In this document: piece after piece, positions 18,135 through 25,916 of the stretch
How positions within the stretch are numbered: the stretch's first letter is position 1
Layout of the letters: each line of letters starts with the position of its first letter
NCBI RefSeq assembly: GCF_001530125.1
Contig: NZ_LDUG01000015.1
Span: forward strand, 1 to 42,238
Origin: Thiobacillus denitrificans
Lineage (GTDB): Bacteria > Pseudomonadota > Gammaproteobacteria > Burkholderiales > Thiobacillaceae
Direction of reading: 5' to 3'
DNA length: 42,238 nucleotides
Notes under the pieces: model-generated
Databases searched by the model: none
The model's input: the letters and a program-made list of their open reading frames with translations, nothing else
Told to the model about the DNA's origin: nothing
Made by a program: the position numbers and the translations under genes

Positions 18135-18146
18135 AGGGTTTACCCT
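18135..18146. repeat. AGGGTTTACCCT inverted repeat, copy 1
   Basis: Twelve-base element AGGG-TTTA-CCCT lying between the predicted transcription start and the start codon of the CoA-transferase gene, over its ribosome-binding region. The ten-base core GGGTTTACCC recurs at 18325-18334 in the other half of the same intergenic region. Possible binding site of an unknown regulator. Confidence 0.45.
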
Positions 18147-18165
18147 TGATGGGTTGTTGCATGGA

Positions 18166-18183
18166 ATTTGTATCGAAACAAAT
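18166..18183. repeat. ATTTGT-N6-ACAAAT inverted repeat at the predicted start site
   Basis: Perfect six-base arms, centred on the predicted sigma-54 transcription start near base 18174. It contains a GAAACAA sequence like those in the distal activator boxes, so it may be an extra binding site with a negative effect or a chance symmetry. Confidence 0.4.
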
Positions 18184-18184
18184 C

Positions 18185-18200
18185 AGCAATTAGCGTGCCA
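18185..18200 (-). promoter_or_regulatory. Sigma-54 (-24/-12) promoter of the leftward operon
   Basis: On the minus strand the sequence reads TGGCACG, four bases, TTGCT, matching the sigma-54 consensus TGGCACG-N4-TTGCW at every defined position, with exactly ten bases between the invariant GG and GC. Predicted transcription start is near 18174, 42 bases before the CoA-transferase ATG. The divergent neighbour encodes a sigma-54-dependent activator. Confidence 0.88.
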
Positions 18201-18217
18201 TCAAGGGTTGTTATCAG

Positions 18218-18230
18218 CAAGCCGTTGATT
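18218..18230 (-). promoter_or_regulatory. Candidate IHF binding site
   Basis: Minus strand AATCAACGGCTTG matches all defined positions of the IHF consensus WATCAA-N4-TTR. It lies at about -44 to -56 relative to the predicted start, between the sigma-54 promoter and the distal boxes, and is flanked by an AT-rich run. This is the usual place for IHF to bend DNA in sigma-54 promoters. Confidence 0.65.
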
Positions 18231-18273
18231 TATATTGAAAACCTTTTTCAATCTCGTGTTGGATACCCGGAAT

Positions 18274-18323
18274 TTGTTTCATGTACTTGTTACTTGGAAC
18301 GTCGCGAAACGTTGTTGAAACAA
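18274..18323. promoter_or_regulatory. Candidate upstream activator sites (TTGTTTCA/TGAAACAA)
   Basis: Eight-base perfect inverted arms TTGTTTCA (18274-18281) and TGAAACAA (18316-18323), with a further GAAACG at 18306-18311 between them. Their centre is about 124 bases upstream of the predicted start, a normal enhancer distance. The right arm also overlaps the likely -35 of the activator gene, which would allow autoregulation. Confidence 0.55.
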
Positions 18324-18343
18324 GGGGTTTACCCCCGTTTAAG
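18315..18343 (+). promoter_or_regulatory. Candidate sigma-70 promoter of the PrpR-type gene
   Basis: TTGAAA at 18315-18320, 17 bases, then TTTAAG at 18338-18343 (four of six matches to TATAAT). It lies 25 bases before the ATG, with an AAAAAGGAAA ribosome site. A moderate match, supported by position. Confidence 0.4.
18325..18334. repeat. GGGTTTACCC repeat, copy 2
   Basis: Identical ten-base core to copy 1, extended here to GGGG-TTTA-CCCC (18324-18335), placed inside the spacer of the likely activator promoter. The two copies flank the divergent regulatory region 189 bases apart. Confidence 0.45.
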
Positions 18344-18368
18344 ATCAGGCTAAAAAGGAAATCCAGTC

Positions 18369-20282
18369 ATGCAGTCTTTGCAAACCGGCCCGCTGCCACG
18401 CATTTGCGTCATCGGCTACAAGGGATTGACCCGGATCGTTCATTCGGTGCTGCCGGAATATGCCGGGCGCGCCGACATCGAGGTCATCGACGAAGTGTTC
18501 GAGCAGGCCAATCTCGCAGCCCGGCAACGCGAACGCGACCGGCGCGTCGATGTGTTCATTTCAGCCGGCGCCAATGCAGCCATCCTGAAATCGACCCTGT
18601 CCACCCCCGTGGCCGCGATCAAGGTCAGCGGCTACGACGTGTTGGTGGCGCTGCTCAAGGCGCGCCAGATCTCCGAGCGCGTGGGGCTGGTGACCTACCG
18701 CGACACCGGGCGTGAACTGGCTTCCGTCAAGGCCCTGCTCAAGCTGCAAATCGACCAGCTCGCCTACCAGACAGCCGACGAAGCGCGCGACTGCTTCATG
18801 AGCCTGGCCGCAGCCGGCCACACCGTGATCGTGGGCTCCAGCGTCGTGGTGGAACTCGCCGAGCAGCAGGGCCTCCACGGCATACTGACTTACAGCGCCA
18901 CGGCCGTGCGATTGGCGCTGGACGATGCGCTCGACCTGGCTCGGGTTTCACGCCTGGAAGCGGCGCGCCACGAGCGTTTGAACAGTGTGCTGCAGCATCT
19001 TCAGGAAGCGGTTCTGGCGACCGACGAGGCCGGCCGGATCACCGCCGTCAACCCGTCCATGGAACAGTTGCTGGACTGCTCTGCAGCCGATGCCCTCGGC
19101 AAGCTGCTGTCCAGCATCGCTCCGCCGCTGTCGCTGAAAGCCGTGCTGGAATCGGGCCAGGATGAAATCGGGCAGGTCATCGAGTTCAACCATCAGGCCT
19201 TCATTGCCAACCGGATTGCGATTCGCGAACGCGGCGGCCTGGCCGGCGCCGTGCTGACGCTCTACGACGCCAAGAACATCCGCCAGGCTGACACCCGATT
19301 GCGCGTTGCAGCGCGCGCACGCAAGCCGGTTGCGCGCTACTTTTTCGACCAGATCGCGGGCACCAGCCCGGCCTTCGTGCGCGCAAAAAAGCTGGCGCAA
19401 GGCTATGCCGCGACCGTCTCGACCGTGCTGCTGACCGGCGAAAGCGGCACCGGCAAGGAACTCTTTGCACAAGCCATGCACAACGCCAGCCGCCGCAGCG
19501 GGAAGCCGTTCGTGGCGATCAACTGCGCCGCCTTTCCCGAGCCCTTGCTGGAAAGCGAGTTGTTCGGGTACGAGGAAGGCGCGTTCACCGGCTCACGCAA
19601 GGGCGGCAAGGCCGGCTTGTTCGAGGTGGCGCACACCGGCACGGTGTTCCTGGACGAAATCGGCGACATGCCGATCTCGTTGCAGACCCGCTTGCTGCGC
19701 GTGTTGCAGGAAAAGGAAGTGGTTCGATTGGGCAGCACGGACACCATTCCGGTGGATGTGCGCATCATCTCGGCCACCCATCAGCAACTGATGACCCGGG
19801 TCAAGCTGCGCCAGTTCCGCGAGGACCTGTACTACCGCCTCAACATCCTGAATCTGCACCTGCCGGCGCTTCGGGACCGCGCCGAAGACATTCCTGTCCT
19901 CGCGACCCTGCTGTTGCAGGCTGCGTTGCTGCGGTTAGCCTCCCCACTGCGGGCCGATACGGTGATCGAAAGCATCGAGCCCCTGCTCTGCCGTTATGCC
20001 TGGCCCGGAAACGTGCGGGAGCTGGAAAATATCACCGAGCGGCTCGCGGTGTTTCTGTCTGCGTATCCGGATCAATCGGCCATCGATCACAACGAACTGC
20101 GCATGACGCTCCCCGAGCTCTACGACACGGGAGAAGACGCGAGCGACCAGACGCGCATCTTGCTGACCGATCAGGCCATCCGCGATGCACTTGCCGCATT
20201 GAAGGGAAATCGTCACGCCGCAGCACAGCGGCTGGGCATCAGCCGGACCACCCTGTGGCGTCGTCTGCGTGCCATGGCCTGA
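18369..20282 (+). CDS. PrpR-type sigma-54-dependent transcriptional activator
   Basis: 637 residues. Order of domains: PrpR-type N-terminal sensor (about 10-190), PAS (about 205-310), AAA+ sigma-54 interaction domain (about 325-560) and a Fis-type helix-turn-helix (612-635, LKGNRHAAAQRLGISRTTLWRR). Walker A GESGTGKE is at 357-364, the sigma-54-contact loop GAFTGS at 404-409, Walker B VFLDE at 426-430 and WPGNVREL at 545-552. PrpR of the propionate pathway senses 2-methylcitrate; this relative probably senses a metabolite of the leftward operon and activates its sigma-54 promoter. No prpBCD genes are in the window. AAGGAAA ribosome site. Confidence 0.9.
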   Translation: MQSLQTGPLPRICVIGYKGLTRIVHSVLPEYAGRADIEVIDEVFEQANLAARQRERDRRVDVFISAGANAAILKSTLSTPVAAIKVSGYDVLVALLKARQISERVGLVTYRDTGRELASVKALLKLQIDQLAYQTADEARDCFMSLAAAGHTVIVGSSVVVELAEQQGLHGILTYSATAVRLALDDALDLARVSRLEAARHERLNSVLQHLQEAVLATDEAGRITAVNPSMEQLLDCSAADALGKLLSSIAPPLSLKAVLESGQDEIGQVIEFNHQAFIANRIAIRERGGLAGAVLTLYDAKNIRQADTRLRVAARARKPVARYFFDQIAGTSPAFVRAKKLAQGYAATVSTVLLTGESGTGKELFAQAMHNASRRSGKPFVAINCAAFPEPLLESELFGYEEGAFTGSRKGGKAGLFEVAHTGTVFLDEIGDMPISLQTRLLRVLQEKEVVRLGSTDTIPVDVRIISATHQQLMTRVKLRQFREDLYYRLNILNLHLPALRDRAEDIPVLATLLLQAALLRLASPLRADTVIESIEPLLCRYAWPGNVRELENITERLAVFLSAYPDQSAIDHNELRMTLPELYDTGEDASDQTRILLTDQAIRDALAALKGNRHAAAQRLGISRTTLWRRLRAMA

Positions 20283-20499
20283 GAAAGCGGGGACGGCAAC
20301 ACGCGTAGCCTTAGATCGGTTTACTGGTCAGTTTTCGGCCACCGTCAACATGCGCCATACCAGAAGTACCTTGAACTGCACTTTGAACAGGACGCGATGA
20401 TGGACCGGCGAAAACCCTATGCAACTCAACCTGATCGATCAGGTCAACGGTAAATTCCAGGCTCGGTAGAAACCCTTAAACGCTTCAAATTGAAGAAAT
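20283..20499 (+). other. Intergenic stretch between the PrpR-type and GntR genes
   Basis: No gene, RNA or clear terminator is seen. The frame of the PrpR-type gene stays open for 56 codons after its stop, to a TAA at 20451-20453, but no family is recognisable. The stretch holds the 16-base palindrome at 20429-20444 and is less GC-rich than the flanking genes. Confidence 0.5.
20429..20444. repeat. Perfect 16-base palindrome
   Basis: ACCTGATCGATCAGGT is fully self-complementary with no spacer. It lies about 60 bases upstream of the -35 of the GntR gene promoter. Could be a second regulator site; nothing else identifies it. Confidence 0.45.
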
Positions 20500-20523
20500 G
20501 TCCTATTGACAGAACAATAGGAC
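20500..20523. promoter_or_regulatory. Candidate GntR operator (24-base perfect palindrome)
   Basis: Nine-base arms GTCCTATTG and CAATAGGAC around a six-base centre ACAGAA, all matched. It covers the -35 and the first part of the spacer of the promoter just before the GntR gene, the classical arrangement for autorepression. HutC-subfamily regulators bind such inverted repeats. Confidence 0.65.
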
Positions 20524-20535
20524 TGTTCGTACGAT
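20506..20535 (+). promoter_or_regulatory. Sigma-70 promoter of the rightward operon
   Basis: Perfect -35 TTGACA (20506-20511), 18-base spacer, -10 TACGAT (20530-20535; five of six). Predicted start is near 20541-20543, which coincides with the first ATG of the GntR gene, suggesting a leaderless or very short leader mRNA. Confidence 0.6.
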
Positions 20536-20541
20536 CCGCTC

Positions 20542-21336
20542 ATGTCGCCCGCCTTGCCCATGACCAAGTACCACCAGATTTACCTGGTGTTGCGCGAGCA
20601 GTTGCATGAAGGCAGGTTTTCCCAGGGAGTCCCCGGGGAGCTGGCTTTGATGCAGCAGTTTGGCGTGGCGCGCGTGACGGTGCGCCGGGCGCTGGAGCAA
20701 CTGGCCGCAGAAGGACTGATCTCGCGCGAGCCGGGACGCGGCACGCGGGCGCTGGACCTCGGCGCATCCAAGGCCGTAACGCATGGTGAAGGGGGGCAAC
20801 GCGCCCAGCTCACCGGTTTGCTTGAGAACCTGGTCAGCATGGGACTGAAAACATCCGTCCGCGTTCTGGATGTGGAGGTGGTGATGGCTTCTGTGAACGT
20901 GGCAGATGCCTTGCAACTGAAAGTGGGTGACCTGGTGCAGAAAGCGGTTCGGGTGCGCAGCACGCGGGAAGGCCCACTGTCCCACATCACAACGTATGTG
21001 CCGGCCGACATCGCCCGCCAGTTCGGGCGCCGCGAACTGGCCAAAAAACCCATTCTTGTCCTGCTGGAAGAGTCCGGCGTCACGGTCGGCCGTGCGCACC
21101 AGACCATTTCGGCGCGCCTGGCCGATGTCCAGGTTGCAAAACATCTGGATATTGCGGTCGGCTCGGCCCTGCTGGCGGTTCGCCGCCTGATCTACGACGA
21201 CCAGGACCGCCCGATTCAATGGCTGCATGGCCTGTACCGGCCAGACCGGTATGAATATCAAATGCAGTTGTCGCGCGTTGGCAGCATCGATGCCAAGGTG
21301 TGGGTCAGCAAAGAGTTGTCCGCTCAGTTTCATTAA
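20542..21336 (+). CDS. GntR/HutC-family transcriptional regulator
   Basis: 264 residues: N-terminal winged helix (about 8-70; LALMQQFGVARVTVRRALEQL as recognition region, then EGLISREPGRGT wing) and a C-terminal UTRA ligand-binding domain (about 95-245). HutC-type members usually repress a neighbouring catabolic operon until a small ligand binds. It heads the rightward operon with 19 bases to the next gene and is preceded by a promoter-overlapping palindrome. No Shine-Dalgarno sequence is seen before either the first ATG or the ATG six codons later, which agrees with a leaderless start. Confidence 0.87.
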   Translation: MSPALPMTKYHQIYLVLREQLHEGRFSQGVPGELALMQQFGVARVTVRRALEQLAAEGLISREPGRGTRALDLGASKAVTHGEGGQRAQLTGLLENLVSMGLKTSVRVLDVEVVMASVNVADALQLKVGDLVQKAVRVRSTREGPLSHITTYVPADIARQFGRRELAKKPILVLLEESGVTVGRAHQTISARLADVQVAKHLDIAVGSALLAVRRLIYDDQDRPIQWLHGLYRPDRYEYQMQLSRVGSIDAKVWVSKELSAQFH

Positions 21337-21355
21337 TCAACGCAAGGAAAATGCC

Positions 21356-22558
21356 ATGAGTACACGTCGCCATTTCATGTCCCAATCTGCTGCAGCCGCT
21401 TCGGCTATGGCATTTCCCCTGGTCGGGGGTGCGCAGCCCAGGACCATCAAGGTGGGCGTCCTGCATCCTGTCACGGGCGCGCTGGCCTATTCCGGCCAGC
21501 AGTGCCGGGTAGGAGCGCTCATGGCCATTGAGGACATCAACAAGGCGGGGGGCATCAAGTCGATGGGTGGGGCCAACATCGAGGCCTTGCTGGGTGATGC
21601 ACAGTCCCAGCCGCAGGCGGGCGCCGCCGAGATTGAAAAAATGAATGAAGCCGGGGTCTCGGCGGTGGTGGGGGCATTCGCCTCGGCCATCTGTCTGGCG
21701 ACCACGCAGGCCGCGGCGAAATACAACCTGCCCCACGTCGTTGATGTGGGGGTTGCCGACCAGATCATGGAGCGCGGCCTGAAGAACACCTTCCGCTTCG
21801 GGCCGGGCTATCGCAAGTGTGCCGAAGCGGCCGTCGCCAACCTGCATGTGCTGAACATGGCGGCGGGAAAGCCCGCGCGCACCGTGATGATTGTTCACGA
21901 AGAGTCGCTCTTTGGCACCGGCACGGCCAACCTGCTGGCGCGCGAATTGCCCGGCTACGGCTACGAGGTCAAGGAAGTCATCAAGCACGCGAACCCGACG
22001 CGCGATTTCAACAACATCGTGCTGCGGATGAAGGCGGTCAACCCCGACATCGTGATACCCGCCAACTACTACAACGAATACGCCTTGCTGGTGCGTACCA
22101 TGCAGCAGCAAAAGATCAGCCCCAAGGCGATTTATTCGGTGCTGGGCGGCGCCGCGTCCAGCTACAAGTTTGTCAAGGAGTTTCCGGATGCGGCCAACGG
22201 CATCATTGACTGCAACCACTGGTTCAACCCCAAGGACAAGCGCTCGGCCGAACTCAAGAAGCGGGTCGAGGCCAAGGGCCTGTTTTTCAGTTACGAAGTG
22301 TTCATGACCTACACGGCCATGCGCCTGCTGGCCGACGCCATTGAACGCGCCAAGTCAAGCGACCGCGCAGCCATCATCGATGCGCTGGAGAAGAGCACCT
22401 TTGCCGATCACATCATGCCGTATGGCGCGACGAAGTTCGTCAACGGGCAAAACACCGGCGCCCAGCCCTTGATGACGCAAGTCGTCAAGAACGACATCAA
22501 GGTCATCATTCCGCGCGAGTACCGCGAAACCGATCCGGTGTTCCCGCTCAGAGCCTGA
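21356..22558 (+). CDS. Periplasmic receptor of a Liv-type ABC importer
   Basis: 400 residues, Leu/Ile/Val-binding-protein fold of type I (TIKVGVLHPVTGALAYSGQQCRVGALMAIEDINKAGG at the mature N-terminus). The signal peptide carries a twin-arginine-like motif (TRRHFM), so Tat export is possible. Receptors of this class bind amino acids, amides, urea or aromatic acids, so specificity is open. Next come two permeases and two ATPases in the standard order. AAGGAAA ribosome site seven bases before the ATG. Its place after a dedicated regulator and ahead of ring-opening enzymes suggests it binds the pathway substrate. Confidence 0.88.
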   Translation: MSTRRHFMSQSAAAASAMAFPLVGGAQPRTIKVGVLHPVTGALAYSGQQCRVGALMAIEDINKAGGIKSMGGANIEALLGDAQSQPQAGAAEIEKMNEAGVSAVVGAFASAICLATTQAAAKYNLPHVVDVGVADQIMERGLKNTFRFGPGYRKCAEAAVANLHVLNMAAGKPARTVMIVHEESLFGTGTANLLARELPGYGYEVKEVIKHANPTRDFNNIVLRMKAVNPDIVIPANYYNEYALLVRTMQQQKISPKAIYSVLGGAASSYKFVKEFPDAANGIIDCNHWFNPKDKRSAELKKRVEAKGLFFSYEVFMTYTAMRLLADAIERAKSSDRAAIIDALEKSTFADHIMPYGATKFVNGQNTGAQPLMTQVVKNDIKVIIPREYRETDPVFPLRA

Positions 22559-22575
22559 AGACCCAGTCGCTAAAG

Positions 22576-23448
22576 ATGTTTGACTCCGGAATTCTTTTCC
22601 CGTCCCTGATCAATGGACTGACCACCGGGGCGGTCTATGCACTGATCGCTCTGGGCCTGACGCTGATCTACGGCGTGCTGCACATCATCAACTTTGCCCA
22701 TGGGGCGGCGTTGATGGTGGCGCTGTATGCGGTGTACCTGCTCAAGGAGCGCTTCGGCATTGACCCCTATCTGGCGCTGCCCCTGGTGGTGCCCGGCATG
22801 TTCGTGCTGGGCTATGCCTTGCAGCGCCTGATCATCAACCGGGCCAGCCACGGCAAGGACGAAAACATCCTGCTGGTCACCTTGGGGCTGTCCATCGTCA
22901 TGGAGAACGCCGCCCTGCTGTTTTTCAAGTCCGACACGCGCACCATCGAAACGGCTTACACGCTGACCACCGTGGCCATCGGCCCGGCCATGATTGCCTT
23001 GCCCAAACTGGTGGCGTTCGCCGGCGCCTTGCTGGTGTCGGGCTTGCTGCTGTGGATCGTCGGCAAGACCGATCTGGGTCGCGCGATTCGTGCGGTCGCC
23101 AAAGAAAAACATGGCGCCAAGCTGATGGGCATCGACGTGGACCATGTCTATGCCATGAGCTTTGGCATCGGCCTGGCATGCCTGGGGGCCGCCGCCTGCT
23201 TCTTGCTGCCGGCCTACTATGTGAACCCGCAGGTAGGCGGCGGCTTTGTGCTGGTGGCTTTCACCGTCGTCGTCCTCGGAGGCATGGGCAGTTTTGTCGG
23301 GGCCTTGCTCGGCGGCTTGCTGATCGGCGTGGTGGAGTCGCTGGGCGGTTTGTACCTGGGCGAGTCGCTCGGTCAGATCGGCATCTTTGCCATCTTCATT
23401 GCGGTGCTGCTGTTTCGCCCGCAAGGCCTGTTTGGAGCCAAAGCATGA
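22576..23448 (+). CDS. LivH-type ABC permease
   Basis: 290 residues with eight or so membrane segments. LivH features include the N-terminal LINGLTTGAVYALIALGLTLIYGVLHIINFAHG, the cytoplasmic AVAKEKHGAKLMGIDVDHVYAMSFGIGLA loop and GGMGSFVGALLGGLLIGVVESL. It forms half of the translocation channel with the next permease; their genes overlap by four bases (ATGA). The protein starts 17 bases after the receptor gene stop. Confidence 0.9.
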   Translation: MFDSGILFPSLINGLTTGAVYALIALGLTLIYGVLHIINFAHGAALMVALYAVYLLKERFGIDPYLALPLVVPGMFVLGYALQRLIINRASHGKDENILLVTLGLSIVMENAALLFFKSDTRTIETAYTLTTVAIGPAMIALPKLVAFAGALLVSGLLLWIVGKTDLGRAIRAVAKEKHGAKLMGIDVDHVYAMSFGIGLACLGAAACFLLPAYYVNPQVGGGFVLVAFTVVVLGGMGSFVGALLGGLLIGVVESLGGLYLGESLGQIGIFAIFIAVLLFRPQGLFGAKA

Positions 23449-24425
23449 CGAGCGGCGGAAAAGAACTGGCGGGCATTTTTCTTTTCGTCGCGCTGGTTGC
23501 CGGCATCCCGCTGGCGACGGATTCCGGCGTCATTTTGAACTTCGTGATGATGGCGCTGTATGCGGCCCTGCTGGCCCAGGCCTGGAATATCCTGGGCGGC
23601 TTTGGCGGGCAATTTTCCTTTGGTCATGCGCTGTTTTTTGGCACGGGGGCCTATATTCAGGCCATCGCGCAATTGCAGGGTGGACTCAATGCCTGGCTGG
23701 CCCTGTTCATGGCGGTGGCCGGCAGTGCCGGGGTCGGCGCGCTGGTGGGGGCTTTGTCCTTTCGTTACGGCCTCAAAGGCTCGTATTTCGCGCTGGTGAC
23801 GCTGGCGTTCGCCGAGGTGTTCCGCATCCTGGCCCTGTCGGTGCCCTTCACCGGTGCCGGGGTGGGCCTGATGCTGCCCTTGCACGAATCGTTCGCCAAC
23901 ATGCAGTTCGGCTCGCGCAAGGGCTATGTCTACCTGGTGCTGGCCTTTGTGGCGGCAGCCCTGCTGCTGACGTGGTGGCTCAAGCATTCGCGCTTTGGCG
24001 CCTACCTGCAGGCGGTGCGTGACAACGAAGACGCGGCGCGTGCCATCGGTGTCAATCCGTTTGGCGTCAAGCTCGGCGCGATTGTGCTGTCGGGCGGCTT
24101 GATGGGGGCCGGCGGCGCCTTCTATGTGCAGGTGTTCCAGTACATCGATCCCGGCATTGCCTATGGCCCCGGCACCTCGGTGGAAGCACTGGTCGCCGCC
24201 ATCGTCGGCGGCATGGGGACGCTGTGGGGGCCGGTGCTGGGCGCGCTGGTGCTGCATGTCCTCGCGGACCTCACGCGCAACCTGTTCGGCCAGTTGCCCG
24301 GCATCAACATGGTGATCTACGGCATGGTGCTGGTGCTGATTGTGATGTTCCTGCCACGCGGCATCGCGGGGCTGGGGGCGACGGCGAAGTCGCTATGGAA
24401 AAAGAGCGGAGGCCGGCGTGGCTGA
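23445..24425 (+). CDS. LivM-type ABC permease
   Basis: 326 residues. LivM signatures are AWNILGGFGGQFSFGHALFFGTGAY near residue 45, the coupling loop AVRDNEDAARAIGVNPFGVKL near 195 and IVGGMGTLWGPVLGA near 250. About nine or ten transmembrane helices with a short basic C-terminus. The ATG overlaps the LivH stop, and the end overlaps the next ATPase gene by eight bases, so expression is tightly coupled. Confidence 0.9.
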   Translation: MTSGGKELAGIFLFVALVAGIPLATDSGVILNFVMMALYAALLAQAWNILGGFGGQFSFGHALFFGTGAYIQAIAQLQGGLNAWLALFMAVAGSAGVGALVGALSFRYGLKGSYFALVTLAFAEVFRILALSVPFTGAGVGLMLPLHESFANMQFGSRKGYVYLVLAFVAAALLLTWWLKHSRFGAYLQAVRDNEDAARAIGVNPFGVKLGAIVLSGGLMGAGGAFYVQVFQYIDPGIAYGPGTSVEALVAAIVGGMGTLWGPVLGALVLHVLADLTRNLFGQLPGINMVIYGMVLVLIVMFLPRGIAGLGATAKSLWKKSGGRRG

Positions 24426-25182
24426 ACCCTTGCTGGCCATCAAGGGCCTGTCCATCTCCTTCGGCGGTCTCAAGGCCGTGCAAAACGTCAGCCTGGACGT
24501 GCCCGAGGGCAGCCTGACGGCCTTGATCGGCCCCAACGGCGCGGGCAAAACTACGCTGTTCGCGCTGATGTCCGGCTTTTTGAAACCCGACAGCGGCACG
24601 GTGCAGTTTGCCGGGCAGGACATCACCGGTTGCGCCCCGCACCTCAACGCGCGCCGTGGCATGACGCGCACCTTCCAGATTGTCCAGCCCTTCGCGACGC
24701 AGACGGTGAGGGAAAACATCGCCGTGGGTGCGCATCTGCATCTCAAGGAACGGCGCAGTGCCCTGAGCCAGGCGGAAGAAGTGGCGGCCCGTGTGGGGCT
24801 GTCGGCGCAACTCGACAAACCGGCCTCCGACCTGACGGTGGCAGGCCGCAAGCGGCTGGAGCTGGCGCGTGCGCTGGCGACGCGGCCCCGCCTGCTGCTG
24901 CTGGACGAAGTGCTGGCCGGCCTGAACCCGCAGGAAATTGCGGAGATGATTCCCGTAGTGCGGGGCATCGCGCAAAGTGGTGTGACCGTGCTGATGATCG
25001 AGCATGTGATGCAGGCGGTCATGAACCTGGCGCAACATGTGTGGGTGCTGGCGCAAGGCCAGTTGATTGCGCAGGGCACGCCCGCTGAAGTGACCGCCGA
25101 CGAGAAAGTGGTGGAAGCCTATCTGGGGCATGGCACGGCGGCGCGTCTGCGCGCCGCCGCCTTGGCAGGAGCGGCGACATGA
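24418..25182 (+). CDS. LivG-type ABC ATPase
   Basis: 254 residues beginning with GTG. Walker A GPNGAGKTT at 38-46 and Walker B LLLLDE at 158-163 are intact. The signature region reads LTVAGRKRLE (139-148), the shortened LSxxxxKRLE form common in LivG rather than LSGGQ. IEHVMQAVMNLAQHVWVLAQG is the family's C-terminal switch region. It energises import with the following LivF-type subunit, whose gene overlaps by four bases. Confidence 0.9.
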   Translation: MAEPLLAIKGLSISFGGLKAVQNVSLDVPEGSLTALIGPNGAGKTTLFALMSGFLKPDSGTVQFAGQDITGCAPHLNARRGMTRTFQIVQPFATQTVRENIAVGAHLHLKERRSALSQAEEVAARVGLSAQLDKPASDLTVAGRKRLELARALATRPRLLLLDEVLAGLNPQEIAEMIPVVRGIAQSGVTVLMIEHVMQAVMNLAQHVWVLAQGQLIAQGTPAEVTADEKVVEAYLGHGTAARLRAAALAGAAT

Positions 25183-25889
25183 GCGCGTTATTGGAAATCC
25201 GGGGCTTGCGCGGCGGTTACGGCCAGGTGGAAGTGCTGCGCGGCGTGGACTTGACGGTACAGGCCGGTGAAACGGTCGCGCTGCTGGGCAGCAACGGCGC
25301 TGGCAAGTCCACGCTGAACAACGTGGTCTGCGGCATTTATCCCGCATGGGCCGGCACGGTGCATTTTGATGGCAAGGACCTGAGCCGTGCCCATTACCGC
25401 GAGGTGGTCAAGGCCGGCCTGATCCAGGTGCCCGAGGGCCGCAAGGTGTTTCCCAACCTCACCGTGCTGGAAAACTTGGAGCTTGGTTCATTCACCCGGG
25501 CCCGTGAGCGCCGCGCCGCCAACCTCGACAAGGTGTTTGCCATCTTTCCCCGCCTCAAGGAGCGCCTGGCGCAACTGGCGGGCACCATGAGCGGCGGCGA
25601 GCAGCAGATGCTGGCGATTGGCCGCGGCCTGATGGCCGAGCCCCGCCTGCTGATTCTGGATGAGCCCTCGCTGGGGCTGTCGCCTTTGCTGGTGGACGAG
25701 ATGTTCGGCCTGATCCGCCAGTTGCGCGAAGGCGGTCTGGCGGTGTTGCTGGTAGAGCAGAACGTGGGCCAGTCGCTCGAAATCGCAGACCGGGCGTATG
25801 TGATGGAAAACGGTGCGATCCGTTTTAGCGGTACGCCAGATGAATTGCTGGGCAGCGATGAACTGCGCCGTGCCTACCTGGGCCTTTGA
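25179..25889 (+). CDS. LivF-type ABC ATPase
   Basis: 236 residues, typical LivF length. Walker A GSNGAGKST near 37-45, the LivF segment VPEGRKVFPNLTVLENLELGS near 82-102, signature MSGGEQQMLAIGRGLM near 140 and LLILDEPSLGLSP after it; VLLVEQNVGQSLEIADRAYVMENG closes the domain. Last gene of the five-gene importer, 27 bases before the TctC-type receptor gene. Confidence 0.9.
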   Translation: MSALLEIRGLRGGYGQVEVLRGVDLTVQAGETVALLGSNGAGKSTLNNVVCGIYPAWAGTVHFDGKDLSRAHYREVVKAGLIQVPEGRKVFPNLTVLENLELGSFTRARERRAANLDKVFAIFPRLKERLAQLAGTMSGGEQQMLAIGRGLMAEPRLLILDEPSLGLSPLLVDEMFGLIRQLREGGLAVLLVEQNVGQSLEIADRAYVMENGAIRFSGTPDELLGSDELRRAYLGL

Positions 25890-25916
25890 TCCTTTAATTC
25901 TCGATGGAGCCTGATC

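Noticed and set aside
18369..20282. prpR of a methylcitrate cycle operon
   Set aside because: No prpB/prpC/prpD-type cluster follows or diverges from it; only the sensor domain type is shared.
20283..20453. 56-codon open extension in the same frame after the stop of the PrpR-type gene
   Set aside because: The activator already ends normally after its helix-turn-helix, the extension has no known domain, and an open stretch of this size is unremarkable here.
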